Assembly (NCBI GenBank): GCA_025449115.1
Contig: JAHLKC010000085.1
Location: forward strand, 62,001-126,000
From: Chytridium lagenaria
Taxonomy: Eukaryota; Chytridiomycota; Chytridiomycetes; Chytridiales; Chytridiaceae
DNA length: 64,000 bases
Direction of reading: 5' to 3'
This document shows positions 23,186-35,219 of this stretch, in pieces. A program made the position numbers and the translations under genes. Numbering within the stretch: position 1 is the stretch's first letter; each line of letters opens with the position of its first letter. The notes below the pieces were generated by a model that searched no databases, was not told the DNA's origin, and was given only the letters and a program-made list of their open reading frames with translations.

Positions 23186-26100
23186 TCAATCCTTGCCAAA
23201 GAGCTCCTCAACAAGCCCTTCCCACGTCACCCCCTTCGCCTCCAACCTCTTTGTCCCCCCAGCCGCCCGAACCGCAAACCTAATATACCCTTGATGTCCA
23301 CAAAACCAATGTCAACACCATCATCCGTCTCCTTATCCTCATCCTCGTCTCCCTATCCACCTTCCTCCACAGGCCCCCCGTATAAGTCTGCATCAAAAGC
23401 TCAACCATCTCAGGCTGACATTTCAAAACCCCAACACATGTTCCCCCTAAATCCCAGAGCGCGTCCAAAAGCTTTCCATCAGCCTCCTCAAACGCAAAAG
23501 CGTCCCCGAAATCAATCAAGAATTCAGGTTGGAAAACAGAGGGCGTACCATCTGTCACCTCTGGGATACTGCCGAGAACGTTCCCAGGATTCATATCCCC
23601 ATGTAACAGCCCTGCACCAATTCCATGCCCTCAAGTTTCTCAGTCGCTCCCAACACCATCTCCTCAAAATCCTTCAACCTCCCCTCCATCTCCGTCAAAA
23701 GCGTCACAGGCAATGACCCCAAATCCTTATGCCTCGCTACACAAGTCTCAAGCCGTCTCTTCACAAAAACTCCCATACACCCTCCTATCCTTTGCATTTG
23801 TCCCCTTCACAACTGTCCCAGCAACAGGCCTCGTCCGCATGCAACCTCTTCAAAGCCTCACCAATCCACTTGACCGTATGCGTCCATTCATCTCCCTCCA
23901 TCTCCGTCTTCCTCTCGGCCCCCTCCTTCTTTTCACGATTCCGTTTGCGGTACTCCTTCTCAGCCCTTCCTCCTCATCAGCAGCAGTTGCACGAACCTTC
24001 CACTCCCATCCTCCAATCGGGATGTGCGCGTCCCCACCAAGGACGCGTCATAATGATGTAGGGCCACGACCAGCGTCCCTTGTTAGCATCATCGGCAACG
24101 CAGACTCCCTTGGCATCAACGGAGGAGAGATCGTCGCCGCCAAGGAGACGACCAGAGTGGAGGAGACGGGGGACGCTGTTGCGGAGCTCGGCGTCAGGGG
24201 AGGACGTCATGGCTTGAAGAACGTAGGATTCGACAGGCGTGAGTGGTCTGGCCGCCATCCATGTGAGCGTAAAACTTGAGAATACGACCAGAAGCCGGGT
24301 GCAAAAAGACCTATTCAAAAAACCCATATAGGACGCAGGGATCAGTACGAACCCTATACAACAATACAAAGTATATTGAGACTCACCGGATTACTTCCTC
24401 CTTTGATTGGGAAAACTTCATCAATATTTGGCACAGTCTCACCCGCAAACTCCCTCTTCCAAACCTCCACAATCCGAGGGAGCCACAACTCCAAATCCAA
24501 AAAGCTCTCAAAGAATTGAGCGCGGGAGGAGCATCCTTCCGCCGCAATCAGGGGGTCACCGGAATCACCAAAGAGTTGATGAATGTGCTGGAAGGCGGAC
24601 TTGAGCTCAGGTTTGGAGGCAGTGAGAAGGCTGCGGAGTTCGGCAAAGTTCTAGAAGGAAATATGGCTGTAAGTCGATAGAGTGAGTTATAAAATGAGAT
24701 TACCTGTTCCTGCTTTTCGATGAGAAGACCGGCGAGTACTTTCTCAAGGTTGGCTTCACTGACAAAATTCTGTAAGAGTACAAGATATCTGTAAGTTATC
24801 ATAATATTCGAAGATAAAAAGCAGCAAGAGAAGCAGAAACCCTAAACTCACCTGCGTCACCGCAACATTCACCTCATCCAAATTCAGCACCGCATGCCAC
24901 CAACCCGCCGGCACGAAAATAACATCTCCCGGTTCCTGAATAATCTCAAGCGGTCGATATTCGACCGGAATCATAGGGTACACCTCCGTGAACCAATGCA
25001 ATGCTGACGGGGCATCAAACCCAGACCTGCTGCCGCGATCCGGGATGATACCAGGGGGAACCATCGTGGGAGGGTAGAGACACCAACGTTTACGACCAGA
25101 GACGAGAGCGTTCCAGGCGGATGTGAAGAAGGGGTCAATGTGCCAGGTGGCGCCTGATCGGGGCGGGACCAGCGACGATCCAGCGGAAGGGCGGGCGACG
25201 GTCGTTGCCGAGAACAGAGAGAAAGTCTTCCTCAAAGAAACGCGGAATCTAGATATGTGGTTGATTAGAACATGGTAGATGGCAGGGATAGACTGAGAAC
25301 TGTAAAGTTTTAAAGTTACCTTATAATAGTCCAACAGCTCGGGGGCCTTCTCACCATAACTTCCATCAAAAATATACAAGGGACACTCATCCCTCTGAGT
25401 CTTCATGTATTCAACGTAATCCTCAAACGCCATATCCATCAAAAGCGGACCAGAAGCCACTCCTCGATGCAAATAATCCGGTTGCTCCGTCCCAACAGAA
25501 AACCGATGTTTCCCAAACTTCTCTTTCAACGCCTCCATCCTCCACTTTTCTTTATCAAACTCAAACCCACCCTTAATCAAAACCGGGGTCGAGGTCGAAT
25601 CAAACTTTCTCCTAAACTCCTGCGCAGCATCCGGAATCTTCTTATCCTCCTTCACAACTGGCACAGGAATGCAAAGACCAGATGCGAAATCCGGAACACA
25701 CGTTGAAGATCCATGGTGTTTCGGAGTGTCTTTTGGTAGAGGAAGTCGGAAAAGAATGGGGGTGTGATCGTGCTCGCCTTGATTGACCTCGCCTTTTCAA
25801 GTTGTTGAGCCTCAGCGTCCGAGAGCTTCTTCTTTGGAAAGTAGTAAGTGAGTCGCCAAGTCCCCTTGAAGCTCAACATCGGTTCAGCAGGATCCATTCC
25901 CATGGCGTCGATCTTGCTCTTTCGCTCTTCAGGAGACGCAGATTTGGGGATGGTGTATGTACGCACGCACAGACTTCTCCAAACCGTGTCATCACGGGCG
26001 TATATATAGAAAGCCTTGTTGACGGTTGAAAGCGTAGTCAAGCTCTTGGCGTCGAGCCTCGTGAGTAGACCATGGAGAAGCATGTCGTGGAGAACAGCAA

Positions 26101-26345
26101 AGGGGCCAAGGTGGGAAATGCGGGCCTTGCGTTCGATATCATACAAGGATGGAATGTCCGCGGGTGGGGGACCCCGCAGGCGGCGCATATACGATCTGAT
26201 CATTCGCACCATCGGGAGGTGGGGGGCCTAAGGACTGTTAGTTTGGTTCATCATTCCAGTGCTGTCCGATGAGAAGTCATACCTGGAGAGGCGCGTATGT
26301 GAGCGCATTCTCAGGAGGTGGGCCCGGGGGAGGAGCAAAAGACAT
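23186..26345 (-). CDS. F-box / JmjC / APH-kinase fusion protein (JMJD6-like oxygenase)
   Basis: Start ATG at 26343-26345; exon 1 (26283..26345) encodes MSFAPPPGPPPENALTYAPLQ and joins cleanly to exon 2 at 26227. Three modules follow. (1) An F-box-like region, FAVLHDMLLHGLLTRLDAKS. (2) A JmjC domain with iron ligands in TWHIDPFFTSAWNAL and WWHAVLNLD, closely resembling JMJD6 (GRKRWCLYPP; GDVIFVPAGWWH). (3) A C-terminal aminoglycoside-phosphotransferase fold with WIGEALKRLHA, the Brenner motif LLHGDMNPGNVL and the metal-binding IDFGDAF. The stop is at 23186-23188. JmjC members hydroxylate or demethylate proteins or RNA; APH folds phosphorylate small molecules or proteins. Single-base frame changes occur near 25700, 25165, 24230, 24010 and 23780, so the continuous fusion is inferred. 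Confidence 0.8.
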
Positions 26346-28545
26346 TTGAGCTGGTTGTATTGATGATTCTACTTCGTTAGTTGTGGTTACAGGCGTTGTT
26401 CGATGACGCTGGATGCAGAAGCAAGCTGAATCTTCCATCAAACCAAAGTACAAAAAATTCGGATACCTACTTGTGAGTAAAGCTTTTTGGTGAACCTTGA
26501 ATTACAATTTTTGACTTCGTAACTGCCTGAGGCTTTTCCAAATTGGTATATCCTGTTCCTTTCACGCAGGAAGAATAACAACGAGCCATCTGCTTTTAAT
26601 GTGTAGTCAGACTCCTCCATCATTGTTTCCAAATTGTTAGTATCAAGGGAGTTAGGATTGATTATTGTACGGACGCAACAAGAACTTCACACTTGGAGGT
26701 TATGGAGCCCTTTGAATTATTCCGATTCTGCCATTATAACAACATAATTGATGGAGTCAAGCTTCTTTTCTCGTCTGCAGATATTTATTTAGTTTGGATG
26801 ATTTATTTATACTTCTCCCATGTATTTTACATAGAAATGTATGATTAACCTCTTTTACAGTGATTTGGCTGTGTTTAAGCCTATGCTACTTCAAGAAATC
26901 AATTTAGTCCTTTGGTCATATCTACATGGTTTCTGTTCACCGTAGTTAGTTGCTGTCATAGAGGGTGTTGAACATTCACCGTTTGCTTAAGTCAATATCC
27001 TCCTCAGTAGCCTTCTTCGTTTCATTTGTTCGTCTCAGATCGATAGAAGCAAGCCTGGGATCAATTTTTTCCATCGCTGAGCAGTTTGCATCTGACACCC
27101 ATTACCTGCAAGTTTGTTCGCCATTTTCTCTTGCGATATACGACGCTATACCCACCGCCGTGAACTCCCAATTTCATGACAACAGCGGTCTTTGATATCT
27201 AATCATCAAAGTTTGATAGAGTGCGGAAAGCTAAAGTTCCCCATCTAATTTGCGATTTTGCATCTGAACTTGATTCCAAGTATTCACAATTCTCTACGGT
27301 GGTTCTTTTATTAGCCTGTATTATTAACGGCCTGGAAAACATTGTCATGATTGTGCCCTGTTTTTGCAGGTATGTGGTTTGAGAATGGTTTTTCATTTTC
27401 TGTGAAGTGTTTTCTGCCCAATTACTATTTTATTACTCGCATTTGTCTGCTTCCTGTGCATGTTTATGATGTGCAACTTTGATTATACAAACGTGGCAGC
27501 TTGTCTCAAAGCGAAAAGGCACCTTGACAAACAACCATCACTTGAGGACGATAGGAACGCAAGCGGCAGAATATATCGGTGGGTGGAATTCCCAAATATT
27601 TATGGAACTATCCTGCACAGCGTTATTGTACGAACTTTTTTACGTTCATCAGTGGAGCTGCTGTGAACATATGCTGCTTTGACCTTTCACTTGAATATTT
27701 CCACATAAATATATATCGAAGATAAATATTCTCGCTTTATTTTATGTCAGGCTCGCTGTGTCGGCAGACCGCGCACAGAAGTATCTGTTTGATGCCTTCA
27801 TATTATCCTACTTTTTTGAGGGAGAATATTAGGTCACACACAACTTTCAATAGTTCGACTCTCCGCCATTCCAGAGAAAGGCCCCTTCGCCAGCAGCAAC
27901 CACGGATACCCCAATCAATCCCACGAGCACACCCGAAGTCGTCTCCGAGGTCCATCGATACATCGATCTACCTGCAAGCGTTGTCTTGGTCCCATCAGTC
28001 TCGTCACTCGAACCTGCCCATCCGGATTTCAGACGACAAAGCAGGTTCGTCCGGTTTTGTAGCCACTTGTGTTTATTGAAGGTTGTTCATTATATTGCCT
28101 TGCTTGTTCTCTTGCTTGCGTAGCAACTATTGAGGGCAGGTTCTTGAGAGAAATCTGCGAGGATACATTTTTCTTGCTTGGTGGAGGGGGGAAGCTATGC
28201 CGGATTTTCAGTATCTTTATAGTTTTTGTCATATATTTCTATAACAGTCGATGCTATCATTGCTCTGTCGTCATCCGAGCAACCGTAGGCTGCTTTTTGT
28301 TCATATTCCACCTTGTTTTGGAAGTTTTTCAATTTTGTATGTATCGCTATGTATAGGCTCCGTAATGTTATTTCGAACATCAGTAGTGTCCCCAGACTTC
28401 CTCACACCCCTCTTTTGATATTTCTTTGATAACTCATGATCCTCTTCCCCACTTTCACCGCCGCCCCCTGGCATTCTTTCTTTTTGTGCGAAAATTTCAA
28501 ACTAAATTTCCACAACTTCAGCCAAAGATAACATTTTAACTCCAG
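26346..28545. other. Long AT-rich intergenic region with a possible orphan exon
   Basis: No gene is recognised in 26.35-27.85 kb. At 27900-28042 (+) a coding-like stretch (PTSTPEVVSEVHRYIDLPAS) runs up to a GT; it could be an upstream exon of the PHD-finger gene, but the phase does not match the exon at 28546. Confidence 0.35.
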
Positions 28546-31543
28546 GATCCCATCCGCGGTCAACCTGGCTACTCAGGATCACTGATGGTGTGTGTGTTGG
28601 ATGGCTCAGCACTCTCACCCATATCTACCGTAGATATGGACAAGATGCAAGACCGAGACGTCAAGATATCCCGCACAAGTCCGTCATCACCTACGCATCT
28701 TGAACTTGGGGTGAGCGCAGAAGGTGCAGACAGTTTGGAACCTCATGGTCAGGCTTCAACGGTTACAGAGAATGCCATGGAGGTGCAGGCGGCTGCCGCT
28801 GTCGCTGTGGCTGTTGTGGAGGCCACTTCGGATATGCAATCTGCACCGTCTAAACGGAAACGCGGTCGACCAAAAGCCGCACCAAATAAGCCGAAAATTC
28901 TTGGACCCATTATTGATGGCGTTTTACCAACTAGTCGGGTGACGAGGAGGTCACTTCATGGACCCATTACACCGGCCGATGCGTCGGATGATGGGATGAT
29001 GCATGAGGAGGAGACGGAATTTGGGCCGGTAAATGGTGGGCCCATTACAGATATACCCCCAACGGAGCCTTCCTCCCCCGTTGTTCTACACAAACCTCGG
29101 ACACCTGCTTCCAAAAAGCGGAAAACAACACATCCTGGGGATTTGGTGAACACTGAGTTGATGATGGATGAGCCCTCGAAAACGTTGGAGATGGATGACC
29201 AAGCCTACGAGGTTCAGTTGACAAGATCAGATAATCATACCGAAACGATGGTTGGAGAGGCCATGGATGCACCATCTGATATCCCTGTGAAAATGGAAAC
29301 GGAAGGTTTTGCAAATCCTGTGATAGAGAATCGTGAGGAATTTGATGCTTCCGTTTCTGAAGCTCCTTCGGAAATGATGGCGATGGACATTGAACAAATG
29401 ATCGGTTCTTCTTCAGATCCTCTCCAGGGCTTTTGCTTAGAGGAGTCAAACGGCCCGTGGTATGTTCTTGTTCATTGTATTACATTATTTTTAACAATGT
29501 CAAAAATAGGTTCATGCAGAATCTTAAGATGGAAGGTTCGGAAACACTGGGGCCCCAAGATCTCAAACAAGCTGCGATGTTTAAGGGCGATGGAAAAGTG
29601 GTTTCTTTAGCTGTGGCGGTTGACTTATTATTGACAGACACTCAAGAGCAATAAGAGACAGTGTGATGCCTGTAGGAAAGTGAAAGGGAGGATTTTATCT
29701 TGCTCTTCGTGCCCGCTTGTCTTTCATTATACCTGTGTTGAGGAGGGGTTTGACGTTGATGAGGAGGTAGATGGGATGTGGAGTGTAAAAGTTGCTTGTA
29801 TAAGCGGGTGAGTAATGTTTTCGAGTGGTTAATTTATTTATTTATTTTGTTTTGTTTTGCCATCAATACGTACTAACATCAATGGGGTCAGCGATCCGCA
29901 CTTCGGCGCAAGGAGCCCACACAACCGCCTATGGCCCATACAACTCGACCGTGGCTTGCAGCAATATCTTCTGGTTTCTCAGCATTACTCGACTCTCTTG
30001 ATGCCAGTAATCCAAAGACTTTTGAGCTCCCTCGACCGATTCTTGACAAGTACCGAAAGAAAGAGGCGAGAGACAAGAACCGTCACCATTTTGGACTGGG
30101 TGTTGGGATACCGCCTGCCTCGGGACGTAAACCGATGGTGATGGCAGTGGTTGATCCAAAGATGGCTGAACGGAAAAAAAGACGACGGAGTTCGAGTACA
30201 ACGGAGGTGAAGGTGATGACACCGACTGTTGTGAAGGCGCCACCGTTAGATGTGAGACCTAGAAGTGATATACAGATTGTGGCGATGGAGAAGGTGACGT
30301 CACCAAGATGTTATGGGTGTGGGGGATGTGGGGTTAAACCAAAAATGGATACGAACGATGATGGGAATCAGATGGTGAAATGTGATTATTGTGAGTTGTG
30401 GTGGCATGTTATTTGTGTTGGGCGGGGATTGCGGAGCGGAGTGATTAAAGAGGCTGTGGATGAGTTGAAACGAAGGAGCGCGTGGGCATGGCCGAGTCGG
30501 TTTGATGGGGGTGTGGATGAGCCGAGAATTGTTATACCTGCTGAGGGGAGATCTGGGGATGGGATTAAGAGACGGTGGCGGTGTGTGTGTCATCGGGCTT
30601 CTGCGGATGTTGTGGGGAGGATGGTAGCGATGGGGGATGCATGGGTTTTTGTGGACTTGCCTGAGAAAAGTCTTGCTGAGATTGTGAGAGGACGGAGGAA
30701 GTCTTTGAAGGAGGTTGTGGAGGTGAGGAGAGATGTGGGGGGAGTGCGGGGTGTGAAGAAGAGGATGGAGGTGGAGGACCGGTTTGGATGAAGGTGCCGG
30801 GACTTGGGGTTGTTGAGGTTGAAGAGGAGAGTGGGGAGGGGGTTGGAGTGAGGTATCGGGTTACGGAGGGTAGGGTGGAGATGGACTTTTTTGAAAAAGT
30901 GAGGGAGTTGAGGTGCGATGACGATGACGACGGGGATTCGGGTTTGGATGAGGTGGAAATGGATGGAGATGTAGAGGAGGTAGGAGATGCGCTGGAAAAA
31001 TTGTTGTTGGCGGGTAGAGCTTTGGAGGATGGAGTGAAGGTCCAGGCTGTTCAGATGTCTGAGGAGGAAAGAATGGTAAGTTTTCTATAATTCGGCTCTC
31101 TTTTTTTTTTTTTATAAATCGTTTCATACCGGCTACCGTCTATAAGGGTTTAGTTTTAACCATATGTAATTCTTTGTTCTTAGTGGCTCGACCGTTCACT
31201 CCCCCTCATCGAAGACCTCCTCCTCGCAACCTCCCATACTCACCTGCCCGAGCTCATTTTGCCGTCCAAGCCGTCACCACCCAATCTTACCACTTTACAG
31301 CCTCAACCCACTCTTACCTCAAGATCCGGGCCAAACGTCATCCCCTGCTCCAATAAAGCCAATACGACAGACGGCGCCAGCGACTTTTCCGACGTGGAAC
31401 CATGCAGTCTATTGACGGTGGATGATGATGCAGAGGATGTATGGGAAGACGAGGACGATGAGAGGATTTTTGTGACGGTGGAGCGATATTTGGAGCTTTT
31501 GAGAGTTGAGGAGGTGGCGAGGGGAAGGGGTTTGGACTTGTGA
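28546..31543 (+). CDS. PHD-finger nuclear protein with AT-hook
   Basis: The reading frame opens after an AG at 28545 (DPIRGQPGYSGSLMVCVLDG); an upstream exon is likely, though ATG 28585 could also start it. It carries an AT-hook-like KRKRGRPKAAPNK (~28850). An intron runs from 29460 to 29509. A first PHD-like Cys cluster (CDACRKVKGRILSCSSC, FHYTC) is at ~29660-29735 and a second at ~30310-30420 (CYGCGGCGV, KCDYCELWWHVIC) with closing WRCVCH. The last exon after ~31184 ends with an acidic tail and stop 31541-31543. PHD fingers read histone tails, so a chromatin-complex role is likely; the exact complex is not identifiable. Frame changes occur near 29640, 29940 and 30785. Confidence 0.65.
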
Positions 31544-32368
31544 GATGAAAAGAGGTTGAATAGCTTTTTTTTTTCAATGGATACCTCCTGGTTTGGTGAG
31601 ACTTTTGTTGGCAACCTTTTACTTGTATTTGGTTGTTGGTATTTTTTTATACTTTCATGTAACATGTTTTACTTGTATTGAGCTCTGATATGAGCTAGAC
31701 ATATTCTCCATCCCAACCCCCCACCATCCCATATCTTCACTTTTGTATTATTATATTTCCTTGTTTTCTTTTCGTTGGACGGATCGGAATCTTTGCTTTG
31801 TTATTGTGAGAGTGTTTTAGAGTATTTTGTTTCAAAAGGTTTTTTTTTATTGTGATATGTATTTAAAAACAGAGGACATTTGCCGTGCCCTTTTTTTTGA
31901 TGGTATTGTTTTTGTTGGGGATGAGGGTTGTCTGAAAGAAAAAGGTTTGAAGGAAATTTTTTTTGGTGGGGACGGTAGCGGGAACAAGAGCCATGAAGTG
32001 GGTGATGGATTGAAGTCGATGATTTTATGTTTTTTGTTCTTTTCGCCGCGTGTATGGGGATTTTTGGGGATGGGATAGGGAGGGATGGTTTTGTAGGGTG
32101 GAGTTGGGGGTGAGAGGGATGGAGTTGGTGAATGTTGGGGTTGGGTAACTGCGGATGGAGGTGTTGTTAAAGATGTGTATGGCTTGATGATTGAAGCGTT
32201 GTGGATATGATGAATGCTCTTCAAGGTTTTTAGAGTACCTGTAGTTTACGGATAGTTTGGCATGCTGGACTAAACGAGTCGTTTTTTTTGGGAGGTTATT
32301 CAATAAGGATTCATTCACTTTATGATTTCACCAACACCCAACACTTTTATTCTAACCACTTGAATCAG
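31544..32368. other. Intergenic
   Basis: 3' flank of the PHD gene and 5' flank of IST3; T-runs and simple sequence. The first coding exon of IST3, with its ATG, is probably here but could not be placed. Confidence 0.4.
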
Positions 32369-34170
32369 CAACATCAAAGCCATCCAAAAGTTGAATGAGA
32401 TTGAGATTAGCAAAAACATTCAAGATGAAGGATCTTGGCATACGCAATACGCGGTAATGTCCACCACCTTATCTTTTTTTGCAACATCATATCATATGCT
32501 AAACTCTTTGACTGTTCCAGGATTCCGCGTATGTGTATGTAGGCGGACTTCCGTATCAATTGACCGAGGGGGATTTGATTTGGTGTTTTCACAGTTGAGT
32601 GTTTTTTTGCGTGTTTTTTTTTGGTTAATGGTGAGGTTTAGATGGGGGAGGTTGTGGATTTGAATCTTGTTCGAGATAAGAAGACGGGGAAGAGTAAAGG
32701 ATTTGCGTTTGTAGCGTACGAGGATCAACGGAGTACAGTGCTTGCTGTGGATAATTTCAATGGGATTCAGGTACGACGGGGGGGGGTTGGTATGTGAATT
32801 GCTTAGAGCTTTTGTTTTTAGCTTTTAGGCCGTACGCTGCGAGTTGATCATGTATCAAAGTACCGTGGAGATAGGATTGATAAGGATGAACGGGTGAGGA
32901 GAGACAGGAACGGATTCGACAGGAATTGGAGAAGCGGAGGACGGTGTTGCCGAAACATCTTTGGGATGAGGAGATGAAAGGGGATGGGGATGGGGGGAGT
33001 GAGAGTGAGAGTGAGAGTGGGAGGATGAGGAGGAGGGGTTGAATGAGGAGGAGAGGGCGGCGTTGAGGAGGAAGAGGAGGCGGATGCGGAGGATCCGATG
33101 AGGGAGTATTTTAGGGATGTGGAGAAGAAGAAGAAGAAGGAGAAGAAGGGGAAGGGGGATGGGGAGAGGACGAAGAAGAAGAAGAAGAAGAGGAAGGAGG
33201 GGAGGGTGAAGAGGGTGGGGAAGGTGGGAAAAAGAAGAAGAAGAAGGAGAAGAAGGAGAAGAAGGAGAAGAGGAAGAGAAAGCATGATGATGTGGAGGGG
33301 GGAGGAGAAGAGTGGGAGAGTGGATGGTGGGAGAGAGGAGAAGAAACAAGAGATGGAGCGGGGTGGTAGGCAGGAAGGGGAGAGTGCAGTGAAATGGGAT
33401 GAACGAATACGTGAAGAACGGATTCGTAGGATGATGAGAGGATACGTATGGAAATGGGGGACAGAGGGGGAGTGGGAGCGTGGGGAGAAGCGGCAGCGAC
33501 GGGACGATGATGGTGACAGACGGGGGGTGAGGGAGGGGAGAGACGTGTGATGGGGGATATTCGTGATGGGAATGGGGAGCGGAGGAGGGAAGTGGATACT
33601 AGGGAGGGAGGGGGTGGGATCGTGATGACCGTGGTCATGTTGGAAGGGAAGATGGGAAGGGACGGACGTGGTGATGGGCAGGGAGTATGGTGGGAAGGAA
33701 GGTGATGGCGCCAGAGTGGGAGGAAAGATGAGGAACGTGGACGTGCTGGTGTTAAGAGGGAGGACGAACGTGGTGTTAAGAGGGAGGAGGATCGTGGTAC
33801 TAGGAGGGATGAAGGTGGTGGTAGAAAAGAAGAGCACCGTAGTGAAAGGCATGTTGACGAGAGAACAAGCACGCGGTCGTCTGCGGCAGCTGTTGCGTCC
33901 TCTGGTCGACGACGACGCACTCCTTCACCTTCACCCTCTGCATCGTCGTCATCTTCCTCATCCTCGGCATCGTCATCGTCTCGTAGCCGGTCACGATCGA
34001 ATCAAAGAGGAGCGGTGAAACGACGGCGGACATTATCATTGTCGCGGTCTAGGTCTAGGAGTAGGAGTCGGTGGTGGTGGTGGTGGTGGAGGGGGGAGGA
34101 GTCGACGGAGATATTCGAGATCTCGGACAAGGTCTCGGTCGAGGGATAGGAGGGGAGGAGATGATTTGTT
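32369..34170 (+). CDS. IST3: U2 snRNP / RES-complex RNA-binding protein IST3 (RBMX2)
   Basis: The conserved N-terminal helix [16 protein letters not shown] is followed by SWHTQY, then an RRM: RNP2 [20 protein letters not shown]1 [15 protein letters not shown], then AVDNFNGIQ and [16 protein letters not shown]. This order and wording match IST3/RBMX2, a splicing factor of the RES complex that helps retain and splice pre-mRNA. After the RRM the conserved [10 protein letters not shown] is present, then a long lineage-specific Lys/Arg/Glu-rich tail (GA-rich DNA 33098-33300) and an SR-type end (SRSRSRSRS near 34045). Frame changes occur near 32580 (extra G) and 32890, and more in the tail. At ~32594 the sequence cagttgagtg sits where a donor is expected. 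Start exon not found; the end is approximate. Confidence 0.75.
33098..33310 (+). repeat. GA-rich (GAAGAR)n low-complexity tract
   Basis: Purine-only repeats encode the Lys/Glu/Arg tail of IST3; all frames are open, so the true frame is ambiguous. Confidence 0.7.
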
Positions 34171-35219
34171 TTGTTGTGTTTTTGTTTGGGGTATGATGGA
34201 GAATGGTGATTGTTTTTTTCTTCTTTTGAGTAATGGGTTATCTAATTTGAAGGTGTAATATGAAATAAAGGGATGGCGTTGAAAACGCTTTGACGTGTAC
34301 TTGTTTTAAAAAGAGAAACGTTGACTGTGACGGGACATTTAACTTTTAAGATCACAAGTGAAAATCATAATGGATGGACTATATACATATCCACTCTTTT
34401 TGTACTTTGATATGTATTATAAATTTATATAATATCTACAAAGCATGCGCCCGATCACGACAAGGGCCAAAAGTGGATGTGGGCGTGTCATACTTCTTTT
34501 ATGTAAATAAATAAATAATATAGTTATTTACTTATTAGGTAATTGTTGATTATCAGGTATTATATATTATTATTGTATTTATGATGTACCTTTATTCCTT
34601 CAGGGAAAAAGGGCCATCAGTATATTGTGTATATATAGGTAGTCGATTGAGGAGGTTGTGTATATTAGAAAGCGGCCATTCTTTTAATTGATTATTTATT
34701 CTTGAATTGATTAAATCATAAATAAAAATATTAATCATCATCATCATCATTATTAATGGTATTAGTGTAGTACATGGTACAAATCTAAAATGTAGTGTGT
34801 AGTACTAATATTTATGTATACCTTGTAATAGCAGTATATGGTTTGTCTCTCAAAGCCTTGTACTACTATATTTATATTCGGTATGATAAGTTATAACACA
34901 CTGTTGTATATTTATATACCCACCCACTAGTACTTTTATCAGGTTCATTAATTATATTAATTATTTATTTATTCTATTTATCCATGCACCAATAAGTAAA
35001 TAAAATAGTATTCACATAGTTGTTACAAATGACTATGGCTACGACTACTACTACATCTACTACTACTACTGCTACTACTAGTACTAGTACTACTCCTACT
35101 ACTCCTCCTGCTACTCCTACACTACTCATTCAAATACTACTCCTACTACTACTACCACTACTCCTACTCCTACTACCAACAACAACAACAACTACTTAAC
35201 ATCATCATCACCATTCAGT
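34171..35219. other. AT-rich intergenic with triplet microsatellites
   Basis: 34.25-35.0 kb is AT-rich. Between about 35036 and 35200 runs a (TAC/TCC)n triplet repeat, immediately upstream of the PH gene start. No gene seen. Confidence 0.5.
35036..35200. repeat. (ACT/TAC)n microsatellite
   Basis: Nearly uninterrupted act/cct/aca triplets lie in the 5' leader of the PH-domain gene. Confidence 0.8.

Noticed and set aside
27838..27860. B-box-like ttcgact motif suggesting a tRNA
   Set aside because: The bases flanking the loop do not form a T stem.
33111..33920. Long Ser/Pro-rich minus-strand ORFs
   Set aside because: They are the reverse reading of the purine-rich Lys/Arg/Glu tail of IST3; low complexity leaves every frame open.
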